The notes: generated from the sequence alone by a model not told the origin. 64,000 nucleotides of DNA from Onchocerca volvulus (GCA_000499405.2 HG738139.1:6534616-6598615); one strand, 5' to 3'; counted from the first letter of the stretch, positions 38,701 to 50,484 are shown. Translations and numbers: made by a program.

Positions 38701-39655
38701 AGTTATAAATGCGAGCAGGAAAGAATAGAGCAACGTGATAGATTTCAAATTGTCACAAAAAATTGGATGAATTAAAATTTCCGAATCGCATGAAATATTT
38801 CCCTCATATTTCTCCATTATTTATTTATTTTTTCGGTTATTTATCCTCATTTCATTAAATGTCTCCAATATTCCTTTTTCATGAACTCTAATGTAATCAG
38901 TTAACAGTAAAATTGAAATAATTAAATTACAATTTTTCTGAAGGCCTGCAGTGAAATTAACTTCATGAGCTGGAGGGATTTCAGTTTGATCTTCATCTAA
39001 TCGAATAAAATAAAGTATTATCGTTGAAATATCTTACAAAATTGATATTAATTTGAAAGATTTTGAACTTTGATTATTTATCAGCTGAACTTCAATGTTC
39101 TTCTACTGGCTGAGAAACGACTAAAAAGAACTTGTAACGTAATTTATAATCGGTACACCTGATACAAATATCCGAAAATATATCAATTAGTCGGGACAAG
39201 AACACTTAATTTCTCAGTAAGAATATAAAGAAAACAGAATGATTCATTTCTATTTTTCATTAACTTCTCAGCATGTAATAAAAAAATTATTAGTCTTTCA
39301 TTTCATATAAGTGTTACTTTTGACTGATGTTCATTCGTAGCTAATCTATAATCAACGGTGCTGGTGTAACTGCGGAAGGAAGATAAATAAAATTCAAATT
39401 CCTTAATTCCGAATAACCTGTCTGTGATGGAATGCATACAATTTATATTAAGATTTGAAAGATTCATTTGACAAGCTTACCGATAGAAAGCTGCGGACTT
39501 TTGGAGACCAAATGATGGCCCGATTTTTGGCTGTTATTGATCGGATAATTGTTTCTCAATGGATGGAAAAACTTTAGTTTTGATCCCGATCGTTGTTTTG
39601 TGATGGCTGCCCGAGTAAATGTTCCAGATCCATATCTTTTTTCTCCGCTTCTCAT
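6868..39655 (-). CDS. ten-1: Teneurin (TEN-1), type II transmembrane adhesion receptor
   Basis: Forty-five exons with compatible phases give a frame of about 2,793 codons (2,778 without the 45-nt exon at 32655-32699), close to the C. elegans long form as I recall it. Domain order is that of teneurins: proline-rich and basic cytoplasmic region (1-365), TM (about 366-388), eight EGF repeats (about 570-850), TTR/FN-plug, NHL propeller, YD/RHS shell and C-terminal domain. Exon coordinates are in the domain entries below. Teneurins mediate cell-cell adhesion; C. elegans TEN-1 acts in neuronal pathfinding, gonad and epidermal or basement-membrane integrity. The start chosen is the first ATG of the exon at 39481-39678; an acceptor-like AG at 39679-39680 could be a trans-splice site or an upstream cis junction, so a further 5' exon is possible. 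A shorter form may start at 32697. Confidence 0.95.
9076..14161 (-). other. ten-1: ten-1 exons 30-41: YD/RHS shell
   Basis: Exons 13974-14161, 13661-13824, 13296-13535, 12681-12955, 11874-12175, 11413-11779, 10951-11054, 10582-10780, 10222-10407, 9969-10100, 9651-9880 and 9076-9494 encode residues about 1582-2516. Typical tyrosine-aspartate repeats include 'IEYGYDDRSRIIWRR', 'FEYDVYGRVRRA', 'HYDLDGRLKAI' and 'FEYDRLNRIIL'. The last exon holds the RHS-core end, with 'PLGYRHQFDDPVTGI' and 'YDTFAGRFMS'. The YD shell is a large beta-barrel in the ectodomain that takes part in latrophilin and homophilic binding. Several acceptors are weak: exon 33 uses ATCATTAAG and exon 40 CATTGAAG. Confidence 0.93.
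14415..16956 (-). other. ten-1: ten-1 exons 23-29: NHL propeller
   Basis: Exons 16813-16956, 16497-16620, 16157-16282, 15667-15957, 15437-15539, 15007-15267 and 14415-14597. Residues about 1171-1581 show NHL-type blades: 'DGSLYIGDYNLIRRL', 'PKGIAFDEYGNLYIADSRR', 'WPTSLAVDMLNDRLYILD' and 'SPSAVAVDSKGMIYIADK'. The segment 'VSVGYEYEDCGKGIVWIHR' precedes the propeller, as in other teneurins, and the Cys-rich insertion 'CDCDRTNCPCEDL' is also conserved. NHL propellers mediate homophilic recognition. Exon 28 is joined at a GATGAG acceptor because the more upstream AG shifts the frame. Confidence 0.93.
17049..19328 (-). other. ten-1: ten-1 exons 20-22: TTR/FN-plug region
   Basis: Exons 19055-19328, 17650-17856 and 17049-17298. 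The first opens 'FVSVIRGRVLAENGSPITGV', the carboxypeptidase-regulatory/transthyretin-like fold conserved after the Cys-rich region of teneurins, with 'GGAFDLVVNGG' and 'YIPWNEIVYV'. The next exons cover the FN-plug segment ('YLVYDSSFADGYRSTL', 'FSAMPNLTYTYSWEQTNVY'). The 1.2-kb intron 17857-19054 holds nothing I recognise. A 26-base A run lies at 17532-17557. Confidence 0.9.
19611..22577 (-). other. ten-1: ten-1 exons 13-19: eight EGF repeats and Cys-rich region
   Basis: Exons 22424-22577, 21267-21463, 20658-20916, 20333-20515, 20026-20172, 19766-19902 and 19611-19678. EGF1 is 'CRYDCTGHGQCKDGRCYC'. EGF2 has 'CSGNGIFSGGQCTC' with the usual third Cys missing. EGF5 has 'ANRGRIDPESGLCIC', also lacking one Cys. 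EGF8 is followed by the acidic 'DDGVDNDNDGLIDCEDSE' loop and a Cys-rich stretch. Odd cysteines in EGF2 and EGF5 are the known basis of disulfide-linked teneurin dimers, so dimerisation looks conserved. The intron at 21464-22423 has no recognisable content. Confidence 0.93.
23227..25138 (-). other. ten-1: ten-1 exons 9-12: transmembrane and juxtamembrane segment
   Basis: Exons 24900-25138, 24210-24411, 23753-23945 and 23227-23304. The first ends with the single TM 'TLAILLLLFLAFTCFTIFL', preceded by basic 'NKKRLKSFCNW'; this matches the CNW motif before the TM of other teneurins and the positive-inside rule for a type II protein. The following exons give the conserved membrane-proximal beta region ('SRIIFNISVDPQAQMVIYGR', 'TYDFVDII', 'LSGRWHIGLLND'). 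Confidence 0.92.
25139..27388. other. ten-1: ten-1 intron 8
   Basis: This 2.25-kb AT-rich intron separates the 49-nt exon at 27389-27437 from the transmembrane exon. Short open frames in it show no family similarity. A foldback lies at 27247-27300. Confidence 0.6.
27247..27300. repeat. Perfect 15-bp inverted repeat with A-rich loop
   Basis: Arms 27247-27261 (aacgatttatcgaac) and 27286-27300 are exact reverse complements separated by a 24-base, almost pure-A loop. It lies in ten-1 intron 8, about 90 bp below a 49-nt exon. It could be a foldback element end or an RNA hairpin; nothing identifies it further. Confidence 0.8.
27851..27863 (-). promoter_or_regulatory. DR1-type nuclear-receptor site in ten-1 intron 7
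   Basis: The minus strand reads AGGTCA-G-GGGTCA, two AGGTCA-like half sites spaced by one base. This is the layout bound by HNF4/COUP/RXR-class receptors, which are numerous in nematodes. A single site in an intron may be chance. Confidence 0.35.
28490..28690. other. GC-rich island in ten-1 intron 7
   Basis: A short GC-richer block stands out from AT-rich surroundings and contains a doubled 'gatcgcc' word (28552-28568). It fits no RNA gene or coding family I recognise; the short minus-strand frame across it has no splice signals in phase with ten-1. Confidence 0.3.
32655..32699 (-). other. ten-1: 45-nt alternative or cassette exon of ten-1 with its own ATG
   Basis: On the minus strand a good acceptor (TTTGCTTCCAG) is followed two bases later by an ATG. 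The 14 codons read 'MQKKEQSLNSVTIL', then a CTAG|GTTGGT donor. The exon is phase 1 on both sides, so it can be skipped or included without changing frame. If the acceptor is used for spliced-leader addition, it becomes the first exon of a short TEN-1 that lacks the three upstream exons. C. elegans ten-1 is known to make long and short forms from two promoters. Confidence 0.6.
32740..33120 (-). promoter_or_regulatory. ten-1: Candidate internal ten-1 promoter
   Basis: A block richer in GC than its flanks lies directly upstream (minus strand) of the ATG-containing exon at 32655-32699. It opens with a run of four ATTA words (32741-32757) and contains a GCTT tetranucleotide repeat near 32967-32985. 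Position and composition fit a second promoter or 5' UTR; no TATA or initiator could be fixed. A 72-codon minus-strand frame (32874-33092) crosses it but cannot splice in frame to the next exon. Confidence 0.35.
38401..38660 (+). repeat. Helitron-like repeat copy with terminal hairpin
   Basis: It begins with a strong hairpin: arms 38401-38414 (agctggaccggcca) and 38423-38436, with one G-T pair. Next comes the family sequence 'aatgtaaatgttcgtttgtt' and 'atctccgaaagttcttaaag'. The same hairpin plus sequence order occurs at 58853 and, degraded, at 61815. It lies in ten-1 intron 1. A hairpin close to one end is typical of Helitron or Helentron termini. Confidence 0.65.
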
Positions 39656-42600
39656 TTGTCTATATGCTGCTCTCGCTTCTTTAAAAAATAATTTGTAAAC
39701 TGGAGAAGAAATTCAGCAGAAAGTATCAGTCAGTGGCATATTTATTGGGATGTATATGTTGAAAATAATGATAATAATAATAATTTGATGATGATTACAG
39801 TAGTACTAATATTGACGATCTAAAATTTGACTATAAATTTTAAAATATCTATTCATGGATGGTATTATTATTAAAGGGAATGACTAACTATTGCTGAAAA
39901 ATGTCTACTTTTGCAACTGATATGGAGAAATAGAATCACTATTTATATCACAAATAGATTTTATCGTTAAGAGAAGCAAAGGAAAGATACAGTAGATATA
40001 TAAACTTTTGATCTGTTCGATGATATGGAAATCCTGGCGAGAATGGTACTTTCTGATCAATTTAATAATTATTCGGAACAATGACCATCTTTCTATCGTT
40101 TTACATAACTTCATCACAGGATATATAAAACATTTGGAATATTTTTTGCGAAAAAGCTAATTAAATTTGAAAAATTCTTTCTCATATGTGAAGTGCTTCG
40201 AGTTTATCTCATCAGAATTTAACCGTAGCACATCTCATGCCTTCCATTCTATATATAAAATAAAAAAAAAAAGAAAAAAGAAAGACATAAAACTGCAAAT
40301 GAAGTTTGAAGATTTTTCGAAACTTTGTAGACTTATAGCTTACACAATACAATCATTGATTCGAAGGCTGAAGGAAACTAAATTTGGCATGTGATGTTGA
40401 TCCTCTTGAAACTAACAAAAACTTTGGAATGGCTAATGTCAAAATGGGATATCTTTTGGGTGAATCTAAATTGAACAATCATGTTGAACAATGCAAAACT
40501 TTACATGGACGAACGATTAGATGGAAAATGAAAAGTGAAAAGAATTGATTAGCGACAGAAAAAGCCTCATAAATCATAAAATAGTTCGATGGAAGCATTT
40601 GTTTGGCTTTTCCAAAAACATAAGCTATCGTCGCCTACTTCTACATCAAGCCTTTCAAAGGCAATAAGGCTTCAGATGCATAATTATTTGATGGATTTAG
40701 TTTCACAATCTGATTATAAATCCATCATAGCAATTAAGAATGTTACAAAATCTGTTATATCTTCTCTGACCTTCATATTCAACGGATTACGGTAGATGTA
40801 TTAATAATTGTGCTTGTTAATAATTGAACAAAATACAGAACAACAATTTAAATATATATATACCATAAATCAGAAAAGAATTGAGGGAAGAGATGATTAA
40901 AGTAGAATAATTTGTTTTTTGAAATACATGAGAGAAGAGTGATGGAGTGAAATAACAGCATCGTACTGCTAATTTATACCAGAATCTTCTCAAGACAGTT
41001 GCTTAAATTATTAAACAATTTTTGATCGCTGTAGCGATATTCGTAGACACTTACTATTGCTACTAAAATATTTAATTCAAATTTTGATTATGGATTAAAT
41101 TTGACAAGTTTAGTGTCAGAAAAAAGTTTCAAATCCAAAAATCTTCGATTTTGTTTGCTGAAATTTCATTAGGACCTAACTCGAGAGTTTCTAAATCATG
41201 TCTGAAAACTTTTCGTAACCCATCTTCACTAAGTTTTTGAAATTCTAATAAAATGAAAAATCATTTTTTCTTTTGTGTTCCAGTTAGTACATCTCATCCT
41301 GAATTACAATCTGCTTGCATCAGAGACTCTCCGGAGATGAATGTTATGAGGAAAAAGAGATAGATGAGTGAACATAACAGCACATCTACTATACGATGAC
41401 CTAAATTCCAATGAGGCGTGATAAGAATTATGTATAAAGAAATAGGGCTGGGAACGGTAAGTGCATTCTTGTTTGCCTGCAACAAGAAGACAAACTGCAA
41501 ACTGCATGTCGCGCAGTTCTTGCATCCTTCAAATTTTTTACAAAACACAGATATTATCCTCAATTGTACCCTCGGAACAGAGAAATCATTCAGGAATACC
41601 ACAGAGAATACAGTAGATGAATACAATCTACATTGTTTACTGCAACTGAATCTTACAAATAATGGCTTTTATTTATGATAAGAAGTAGTAACCTTTAACC
41701 TCTATATTACTATCACTATGGCATCAAATTTGTATCAAGTTTTAATTAAATATAAATTATTCATTACTGATATTTTAATTGAAAAATTATGCCAATTAAA
41801 ATACGTCGTACATATAAGTTATGTTTATATTCCCAGCAAACTTATTTTTCTTATGTTCATAGAATGTTCAATGAATAGATATTACTGAGAAAGAGTAATT
41901 TACCAGGTGAAATAAATAAATTTCAATATATAATACACAGTAATTTGTTACATTCAATTAATACATCAATTTGATGAATGAGATTTATTTTGTTTAGACT
42001 CAATTAACAACGAAGTAATTGATAGCTTAATTAACGATATCGCAAAAAATATAAAGTTTGTTTACTGAAGTCAATGAATAGAATGTCCAGAAACAATGCA
42101 CTTATTATTCTGAACAAACAAATAGATGGACAAATATGGGTTGGATGGACGTGGTCATCGAGTTCATCCAAATACATACAATTTTCATAGCAAACAATAT
42201 CGTCATCGTCGTCATGTGGCAGGAAGTACTGCGAGGGGCGTAAAATATTTGACAATTCGGATTTATGCAAAATTAATTTGCATAAATCGAGTTCACACAG
42301 TTCCATTGAAATCAGAAAATCATTTCCTTTTGTTGTTCATTCAATTGAATGATGTTTTAGAATTTCATATTATTTGAAACCTCAGTATTTCCAAAATATT
42401 TCGCTGACTGGTTGATGTCAAGATATTAATTGAAACTGAATATTATAATCCACTTTATCACTCATTCAGAGTTAAAGAAGGCAATATTAAAAGATTAAAA
42501 TAAATAAAGTTTATTAATAAGTTGCAGAAAAACAGCTGACTAATTGTTTATAAAGAAAATCGATGAAATATCTTTGATTTGCCTATTTTATGAAATAAAA

Positions 42601-45600
42601 AGTGAAATGATTTGTTCTGAAAGATTCAAAAATTATTGTAGGAATTAAGACTTATTTGAAATCTTTTTGATTGTTCAAAAGCATACAACTATAGATTAAA
42701 ACTAAAAACTTCCCTCACTGTCAATTGGATTTTTTCAAATTTATTGAAAGCTTTAAATTTCCAAAAAAAAAAAAAAAAAAAAAAAAAAGGCTGTAGTTGG
42801 TGCTGTCGAGAAAATATGTCTATTTTACACCGTCAGTTGGTAATTTTCCTAAGAAATAAGCTTTAACTGATAGCATTTCCAATTGGAAAAAGTGATTTTC
42901 GTAAAAAGTATATTGATATATGTGTGATGACTATAGTTTACAGTTTTTGGAGAGATTTTTCTTTTTGCTTGGCTCATATAAATCACATGATTAACTAAAA
43001 AATACGAAAAATAAATGGCGGGATGAAAAATGTAAAAGAAAGAGATTTTATTTACTTATCTTTGATCTTCGACTTTTTCCTAAAGACTTTTCACGTTGTT
43101 AGGTTGGTTTTCCTGATAATAATGCTGTTAAAAGTGCCGGTAACATGATAATTCAGAAAATAAATAAAGAGTGCAAGTGAGCTATGTCAACCCTGAAATG
43201 TAAACAAATGTGGACAGGAAGGGAAGATATGAGGAAACGAAATGATTTATTTAAAAAAGAGTCGGAAAGATATCAGAGTTTGTCAATTCAAATTTTTACA
43301 TCCATAAAATGTTTGACAAAGTTTGGAATTTGAAAAATGAGAAAGTTTTAATCAGGGGATTAAAAGAAAATTGATCATAGAAATGAAAGTGTTTGAAAAG
43401 TGAATAGTTTGAAAATAGTGGAATGTTCGAATGGAGTATTAGCATGGATATAAACAAAAATGAAAAGTGAATAGAAAGAATGATTGAAATTCAGGATGGA
43501 TTAGTGAGGGAGATAATATCATTATCACCTGTTTTGCAGTAAATGGGAGATTAACACCTGTCGTCCATTTGTGGCTTCATTTTAGTCGAGAAACAATTGT
43601 TGTGGCAACAGATCGACTTATTGACAATACTACAATACTAATTTGATTATTATTTAGCATTTTTGATAATTGATAAAGTGGATTTGTTTTATAAAAAGCA
43701 AGATACATTAACATATTCGTTCGCTCTTTTTCACCGTCAGAAAGAATTCCAGAATTTTTGCTGTTTTATATAAGGATTCATAAAACTTTAAAGTATAATT
43801 TATTAATTCTAGTTTTTAAGTTTCGAAGGTAGATCAGATAAATGCATAGGTACAGTAAAGAAGAATTAATATGAATTTAAAAAATTTTAAACTAGCAATT
43901 TAAAATCAACAAGCATAACACCCGCATATATTTATATATGCGAAATAGTTTTCCTCCTCCTCTGTTAATGATAGACATGTGAATTCTTCTTCATCAGCCA
44001 ATTAATCAATTATTTAGCATTTCCACAAACATTCTATTATAAATTGCAATATTTGTTTTGGTTGGATTACTAAATGCATTATAATATTTTGATAATTCAT
44101 CTGTAGATGTACTTGATTCAACTTAAAAGTTTAGATATTAAAACTAACCTTTTGATTAAATTATTATTGATATAAATTTATGTGCGATTAATATTTTGAA
44201 GTTTAAATTTAAAACTTGATATGAAAGCAATTTAAAGTTACGAATTACTAAATACCGACCATTATTTTGTATCCGTATGGCAGAATACAGTCTTCATAAA
44301 AATGATGATATAATGGTTTTGCTAAAAAATTGACAACAAAACTTTTGTAGGAGAAATAGTTTAAAATTTGTGTCAATTTTTTAGCAAAATTTTAAAAGAA
44401 ATAAAGTGCATAATGGTGACATCAAATAAATTAGAAGCAAATAAATGGTCGGCGCATGATTTCATATCAAAGCTTTGATAATTGGAGCAGCAGTAAACAA
44501 TTCTTTTTTTTTTTTTTTTGGTAGCAATAGTAAACAAATTTTTTCTGGTAAACAAGCATAAAAATAAAAACATAAAAACAATATCCTGAGAATTTTGTTT
44601 TCGTTGCCTTTAATATCAATTTTCATAATGAAAATAGAGATATTGAACAGATTTTCTGAAAATAAGCTAATTTCAGAACTACTGTTTTGTTTTTTTCTTA
44701 ATTAAAGTCTAAAATTTTTCGAAATTTCGGTATTTTATCAAACATAACTTTGAAAAAAGAAATATTATTAAAGTTCTTTCCCATTTTTAATGAAAAATCA
44801 AATGAAATAAAATGGGAATTTCTTTCCCTTCTTGCATACATTTTTTAAGCAATAAAATTGTTCCTCTTTTCCGTGCTTTTGAATAATTGCTAACGAAGCA
44901 GAAAAAATGAAATGCAAAAGAAAGAAATTTCCATCATTTATCGATCTAAAAGAATTTTCTAATTTCTGTCAGAAATAATATTGAATTCAATTTGGAGAAA
45001 GTAGTAAAAGCATTTTAAAATATCGAAGTAATTTACTTCTCTCGCATAATCCAGTTATGAATAGATTCAAAAATATATATCATAAATTGTAGCAAATGGT
45101 GCTACACTTCGATATTTCCAGTTTCATTCATTAAGACTTGGGAATCTGATGTTAATTTGAGAATTCAAAAGTTTCGAAAACACCGTTGTTCAAGTTGGTC
45201 GCATCGTTACAGCAAATAGTATAAGAAAAAATTTCAGCTATGATGAATGGGAACAATAGAATAAGAAAATGTAGGAAAATAGAATTTACTTTGAAAGTGT
45301 GAATTAAAATATGTAATTTAGTACTGGCTTGTAATTACAAGGTTCAACAGTAGATGACCTCGAAAACCACACTTACTGGTGAAGAAGAAAGAAGAATTGT
45401 TCAACGAAGGCTTCTTCATTGGATAACAATTGCCAACGATTGGTTTACAATAGGAGAAAAACGATTAAACAGACAGAAATGCTCATAAAAATGTTATAAA
45501 ACGTATGTTAATCTCAAAGATGAGGTCAACTTCCTATGCAGGGGCGGTCACTTTTTACGGGATAATACATGAATTTGGTATAGTTTGTCTGCTACTGATG

Positions 45601-48600
45601 CCTTGTTGTCGTTAATTCATACTGATAACAAATGATTTGAGCATATCTGAAATGAATAAGCAAATTGATTGATCGATATCATCTTTTCCAAAATTAGCTC
45701 CTTGTTGTCTCTATCCACATAATTTCATTTCGTACAAATCTAAGCTCCAATGTGTAAGTAAAATTTTGAATGGAAAAAAGGAATAAAATCGTTTTTAGTA
45801 CGATGTATTGAAATGAAGTGAAATTGTTTCCAAAATCAAATTTCTAGGTAGTAAATTTGTTTACAACCGAAATTATGCGCTGTTTGTGTGAAAAGAGGGG
45901 ATTAGGCGACAAAGTGACACATTCGAGAAATCATTTTATTACTGAATTGGCCTTAGCCTTCCTTCCTTAATGAATAATATGTTAGTTTCCGTATGCTTCT
46001 TGGGCTAGGCTACAAGCTGTGTGATAATAAGCTCGGAACACAACAAACATGTCCATTCAAGGGCTCTAAAACCCAATTTGCAAATTTTTTTATGAAAAAG
46101 ACGGAAAGACTGAATAATACTTATTAAAATTTTGATAAATGAATGTTTCGTATCGTTGAGATTCGTCTTTCTGAAAATCATAGGATAGCTATTATTTCAT
46201 CAAGAGATTTTTTCTGATAGCGTGACTTAATATAATTTTTTCAAAAATTTTAGTAAAATTTGTAGTGAAAAGCTTTCCTTTATAGTCTACTAATTCTGAG
46301 ATGTGTTCAAAAGCCTCTTTAAAAGCTTTTGAAGCAAATTTTTAATTAAGTTAATATATTAAATATAGTAGTCGTTTAAAGACTGAGCAAAATCAATATA
46401 TAAAATTTACAGATCCTATCTGAAGTTTTCCTAAAACCGAATTATCAGTGATGCATCACATGCAATTAAAAGATTATTTAATGAGTTTAAGGAATGAATT
46501 AGTTTTATTACACATTTGTAGAAAAAAGTTTTTGGAAGAGTCAAAGTTCAAAGAAATAAAATGGTCCATCTAATAAATAACAATATCATTCAATACAGTC
46601 AACTATGGGAAGAATAGTCCATTGGGTCGAGTTCTGATCTGATTAATAGATCGGAATAGAAACTTTATCAATATTAAAAGAATTCGATGATTAAATTCGA
46701 TGAATTCGATGCTTCCAGTGTTATCTTTAGATGGAATCAATTGAAGTTTCATCCAAATTCTGAATTTGTAATTCATCAGAATGCCAGCTAGTAGAAACAT
46801 AATGAAACATATGGAGGAGAAATTGGAACGAGTGGTTGTATTACAAATTCTTCGAGTAATAAATATGCACTAAATGATCGAATTATGAATATTAGTGAAG
46901 AATAATATTTGTTATTATTTAGGTTTTAGTTGTTTTATTGAGTACATTTAACAGAATGAATAAACAACTAATGGAAAATTTTGTCAACATTAAGAGAATT
47001 CGATGATTTAAATGCATTGAAGAAGATATTGATGGAATCGAAAATAAACAAGATGAAATACTAATCGGATAGCAGGTCAGTTGAAAATAGGCAGTTAATT
47101 AAATAATGAATGTATTATCTGAATTATTTCTCATCCTAATCTTTATTATGTCAGTAAGAATGCTCTACTTACCTATCTCATGCTTTGCACGGACCCATAT
47201 ATACATATATGGATTTCATGAATTAAAAACGATGGAAATTTGTTCCATCAGATTCTATCAGTTATATTCCGAGAAATTCCAAACTCTTGTAAGCAGATTA
47301 AATTAATGAACAACATTGAAATTTTCATTTTTTCAATAACAACAGCTACTCGTTTATTGGTTTTTTTTTTCTTTTTTTTGGAAAAAAAACATATCAAAAT
47401 TTCTGGAATTGCAGGTGAAAAGAATTGCATGTAAAGATTTTAAAACAAATTGATCATGGATTGATTAATTCATCGTTCATTTCCTGGCAATTCGTATGAA
47501 TCGATACATTTTTTTTCAATAATCAGCTAACTTCGAATATTACTCCTTCTCTACGTTGCACACGACTGTTTATGATTTTTTCTTCTGTCGGGTTAAGACA
47601 AGAAAAGTTGAAAGGTTGTAATTATTTTCACCCGTTGAATTGCTTTGAATCATTTATAAGCTGTAATAGTGCAGAGTGAAAATATTCAACAATTAATGTT
47701 TATTTTCTTCCATTTTATAACTATCGACTGAAATGTATGACATTATTTTTAACAATTTCTTTTGCAATTTATTTATTACAAAATACTTCCGTTTCATTGT
47801 AAATTTGTTGGAATGTTGCCTGAACCTATATTTTTTGAAGTTGATTGATTCAAAAAAAGTAGTAATGAAGTATTGTATAATAAAAATCGCTTCGAATAGA
47901 TTGGATATGAATGAAATGTGAAATAGTAATTATATTTATTGGTATTTTTGATCTTTTCGATTATTAAGTTGTCAAAGCCTTTCGAAAAGTCACTTTTATT
48001 GATAAAGAATACATTCATTTTTGCAAAGAGGTAAGAAGCATTTTAGGAAAAAAATAAAAAGGAAGCATTCAGCAAGCATTCATGATGCTTTTGAAAATTC
48101 GAAATACTGTTCACAGTGGATTATTTTACTGTCGCAAAAATTTCTTGGTCATCTTAATCAGGAATTTAGATCCATTTCTATGACATCATTATCATCATCA
48201 TCATCATTTATGTTTTTGAGCTTAAGTTTTTCTTGCTGAACAAAATTTATCAAATCAAGGTGATCCAAAAAAAAAAACCATTCTCCAAAGAAATTGACTT
48301 TTGATTCATATATCAACAAAAAATGAGTTTGGAACTTTGACATAACTCCTGAAAAAAGTGAATTTCTCCTTTGACTTCCTAGTCTTTCTTGCTCTTATTT
48401 CATTGCATATCTATATTTTACCTGTTATTTTATTTCTTTAAATTGTAGAAGCCGAAGTCAGCAATTTTTTTCATCGTTGTTACTTTATTAACTTTGACAG
48501 TAAAGTGATCATATCGATAAGTATTGTTTCATGTGATGAGAGGCTGTATAGTACATTCAGTGATTCAAACCAGTAACTTAATCGACTGGAATTTCTCTTC

Positions 48601-50231
48601 AGATGGGAAGCATATGAGTGGAACGGGAAGAGAGAAGGTTGTAGAAATTTCAAAAAAGAAAAATTAAAAATAATTTTTCCTAAATTTCAAAATCTATTTA
48701 AAGTTATAAAAAAGTTGTAATTCTGAGAAGCAAAAACTATTTTGCTGATAGAAGTACTCATCATCAACAAAAACCCGATGATGCGTTTTTTTTTTTTTTT
48801 TTTTTTTTCGCGAATTCTAACAAATTGATACGTGAAATTTCACAAAATTAATTCCTGTCCTCTTTTCTCATCTCTTTATTATGGGATTTCGGAAAAAGAG
48901 AGAAATGATATAGAATTTCGAAGATTGCAAGAGGAACTTGTTAAGGAGAGAGAAGAGTTTTGCTAGCGGGCATTATTTGGAGAATAATCTCTGTTACCCA
49001 CTGCTACTACAATAAGCAACGGTGAAGGGTAATTTATCGACGAGATTTTCTCTCTTCCTCCGTCTTTTCTTCCACACAATTTCAAAAAGTTGAATGAAAT
49101 TTCATAGCAAAAAAACTTGTTGCATTCTTTAGGAACTAAAGAAGAAGTTTTGTGATTTTCTGCTCTGTTTTATCTTCACAACACCTCCTGTTATGTTTAG
49201 AATTTTTACACTGAATAGAATAAATGCTCCAAGTGAAATTACTTGACTCGAAAATGAATTAATTTTGTGATTTTAGTATGAAATCTCATTTTGAAATAGT
49301 TTAAATAGAAATTCAATGAATAAAGATACCAATATGGCAAACTTTTTTTTTTTGTTGCGATTGCAACACCAATATTTCGTTGCGTACTTCTAGGCAGAAG
49401 TTGCTTCCGTGAGGTGGATGATCGAGACGAAGTAGATGCTTATATTCATTAACAGTCATTAAGATGTCATACGATGAAATTCATGATTCAGTGACGAAAT
49501 TTTTGCGACGATAATCGCTCATTTCGTCTGATAATTGGTAATTTTGCGGGAGAAATGAATGGTAGCAAATCTTCTGAAAATTTCACTTTTCTCTCAGATT
49601 TTCGAGAAGAAGAATAGCTAAAGTTAAATAATGAGAGTTTAATGATAAGTTGAGACAATTAAGATAGAATTGGATGATAATGATAAAGTTGTTGAATAGT
49701 ATATTATAAGGCAGATCAAGGGAGAGGAAATTTCCCAGTTCAAAGTTCAGTCGCAGCAATTTTTGTTTTCAAATTTTTAATAAGTTTTGTCATTACTGGC
49801 TGTTGTTTCCGCATGAATCATTCTCAAAACTCATTTCAGACATCTGGTCCATCGTTAGTTTTGGAAAAAGTATGAATTATGGAAGTGATTAAAAAAATAA
49901 TTACAAAATATAAAACTATTTCGTTTCACTGCAAAAGTTATTTTAACTTATTTACTTGATAAGGAAAAGTATTAATGTCTGTTTAGTACTGACCACTTAA
50001 AATGTAACATTCTGTGTAAATTACTTGGCCAAGCAGCCTTAAATCATCGAGATATCTACTTAGCTTTCTTGATTCATACTTCTTGGTTTAATTCTAGGAA
50101 TTTTAGAAGTGTGAAATACTTAAATTTTTTTAGTTGAGGTGAATTTTATAATTAAAACTTCATTCATATTTAATTCGCAACAATTTCACAACTCGCCCTA
50201 TCAGGAGGAGGAAAAAAAAAAATCTAAGTTC

Positions 50232-50246
50232 AGGTCAATGTGACCC
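50232..50246. promoter_or_regulatory. IR3 nuclear-receptor-like site
   Basis: The sequence AGGTCA-ATG-TGACCC is an inverted repeat of receptor half sites spaced by three bases, with one mismatch in the second half. It lies 1.5 kb upstream of the oxidase start. Function is unproven. Confidence 0.3.
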
Positions 50247-50340
50247 ATCAATTTTTCAGCTATCCAATCAGTAATCAGGCCTTATCTATCTGCCCCGTCG
50301 TGTCATTCAAAGTTCAAGAGTGAAGTATTGTCCTGTTCCA

Positions 50341-50401
50341 TTTGCGACAATCTTTCAAATGGCACATTCTTAGAATGTGCCATTTGACACACCATCGCAA
50401 A
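50341..50401. repeat. Long palindrome with 16-bp perfect inner arms
   Basis: Inner arms 50355-50370 (tcaaatggcacattct) and 50372-50387 are exact reverse complements with one base between. Beyond a 7-base mismatch the arms resume as tttgcga (50341-50347) and tcgcaaa (50395-50401). The near absence of a loop argues against a microRNA precursor and for a cruciform-forming site or collapsed inverted duplication. Confidence 0.85.
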
Positions 50402-50484
50402 TGCTATCGTTGAACATCTGCCGCAAGATAATAAGTTCCTCCTTCCTGCATCGTTTTTAAGATTAGTAGATATTTCTACGCACA

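Larger units (their letters stand above)
30069..39480. other. ten-1: Long 5' introns of ten-1
   Basis: About 9 kb of mostly AT-rich intron surrounds four small exons (39481, 36181, 35504 and 32655 starts). Visible contents are the GC-rich block at 32740-33120, a Helitron-like repeat at 38401-38660, and scattered A runs (34257-34304, 37607-37619). No other gene was seen on either strand. Confidence 0.6.
27389..39655 (-). other. ten-1: ten-1 exons 1-8: intracellular domain
   Basis: Exons 39481-39655 (acceptor-like AG just above 39678), 36181-36334, 35504-35598, 32655-32699 (optional), 29877-30068, 29493-29560, 29089-29233 and 27389-27437. The sequence has a basic start ('MRSGEKRYGSGTFTRAAITK'), an acidic and serine-rich patch ('LELDEDLLSSEQELM', 'SDEEASSSSAFSS'), proline-rich stretches ('NIPPPNRSPH', 'MRGPPPQRDPPIPPL') and a basic cluster 'IPSRRRSKLL' that could be a nuclear localisation signal. 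'WDDETRQMLLQNPETGSFY' resembles the teneurin segment just before the TM. Vertebrate teneurin intracellular domains bind SH3 adaptors through proline-rich motifs and can enter the nucleus; that this worm does the same is inference. Introns here are long (up to 3.1 kb). Confidence 0.85.

Noticed and set aside
41294..41626. Minus-strand 110-codon frame upstream of ten-1
   Set aside because: No recognisable family, no ATG/donor pair in phase with the first ten-1 exon; likely chance.
42031..42306. Minus-strand 91-codon frame with an Asp run, candidate first ten-1 exon
   Set aside because: Its usable donor would leave a base that creates a stop with the next ten-1 exon.
50341..50401. Reading the palindrome as a microRNA precursor
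   Set aside because: Only one base separates the perfect arms, so a normal precursor loop is not available.
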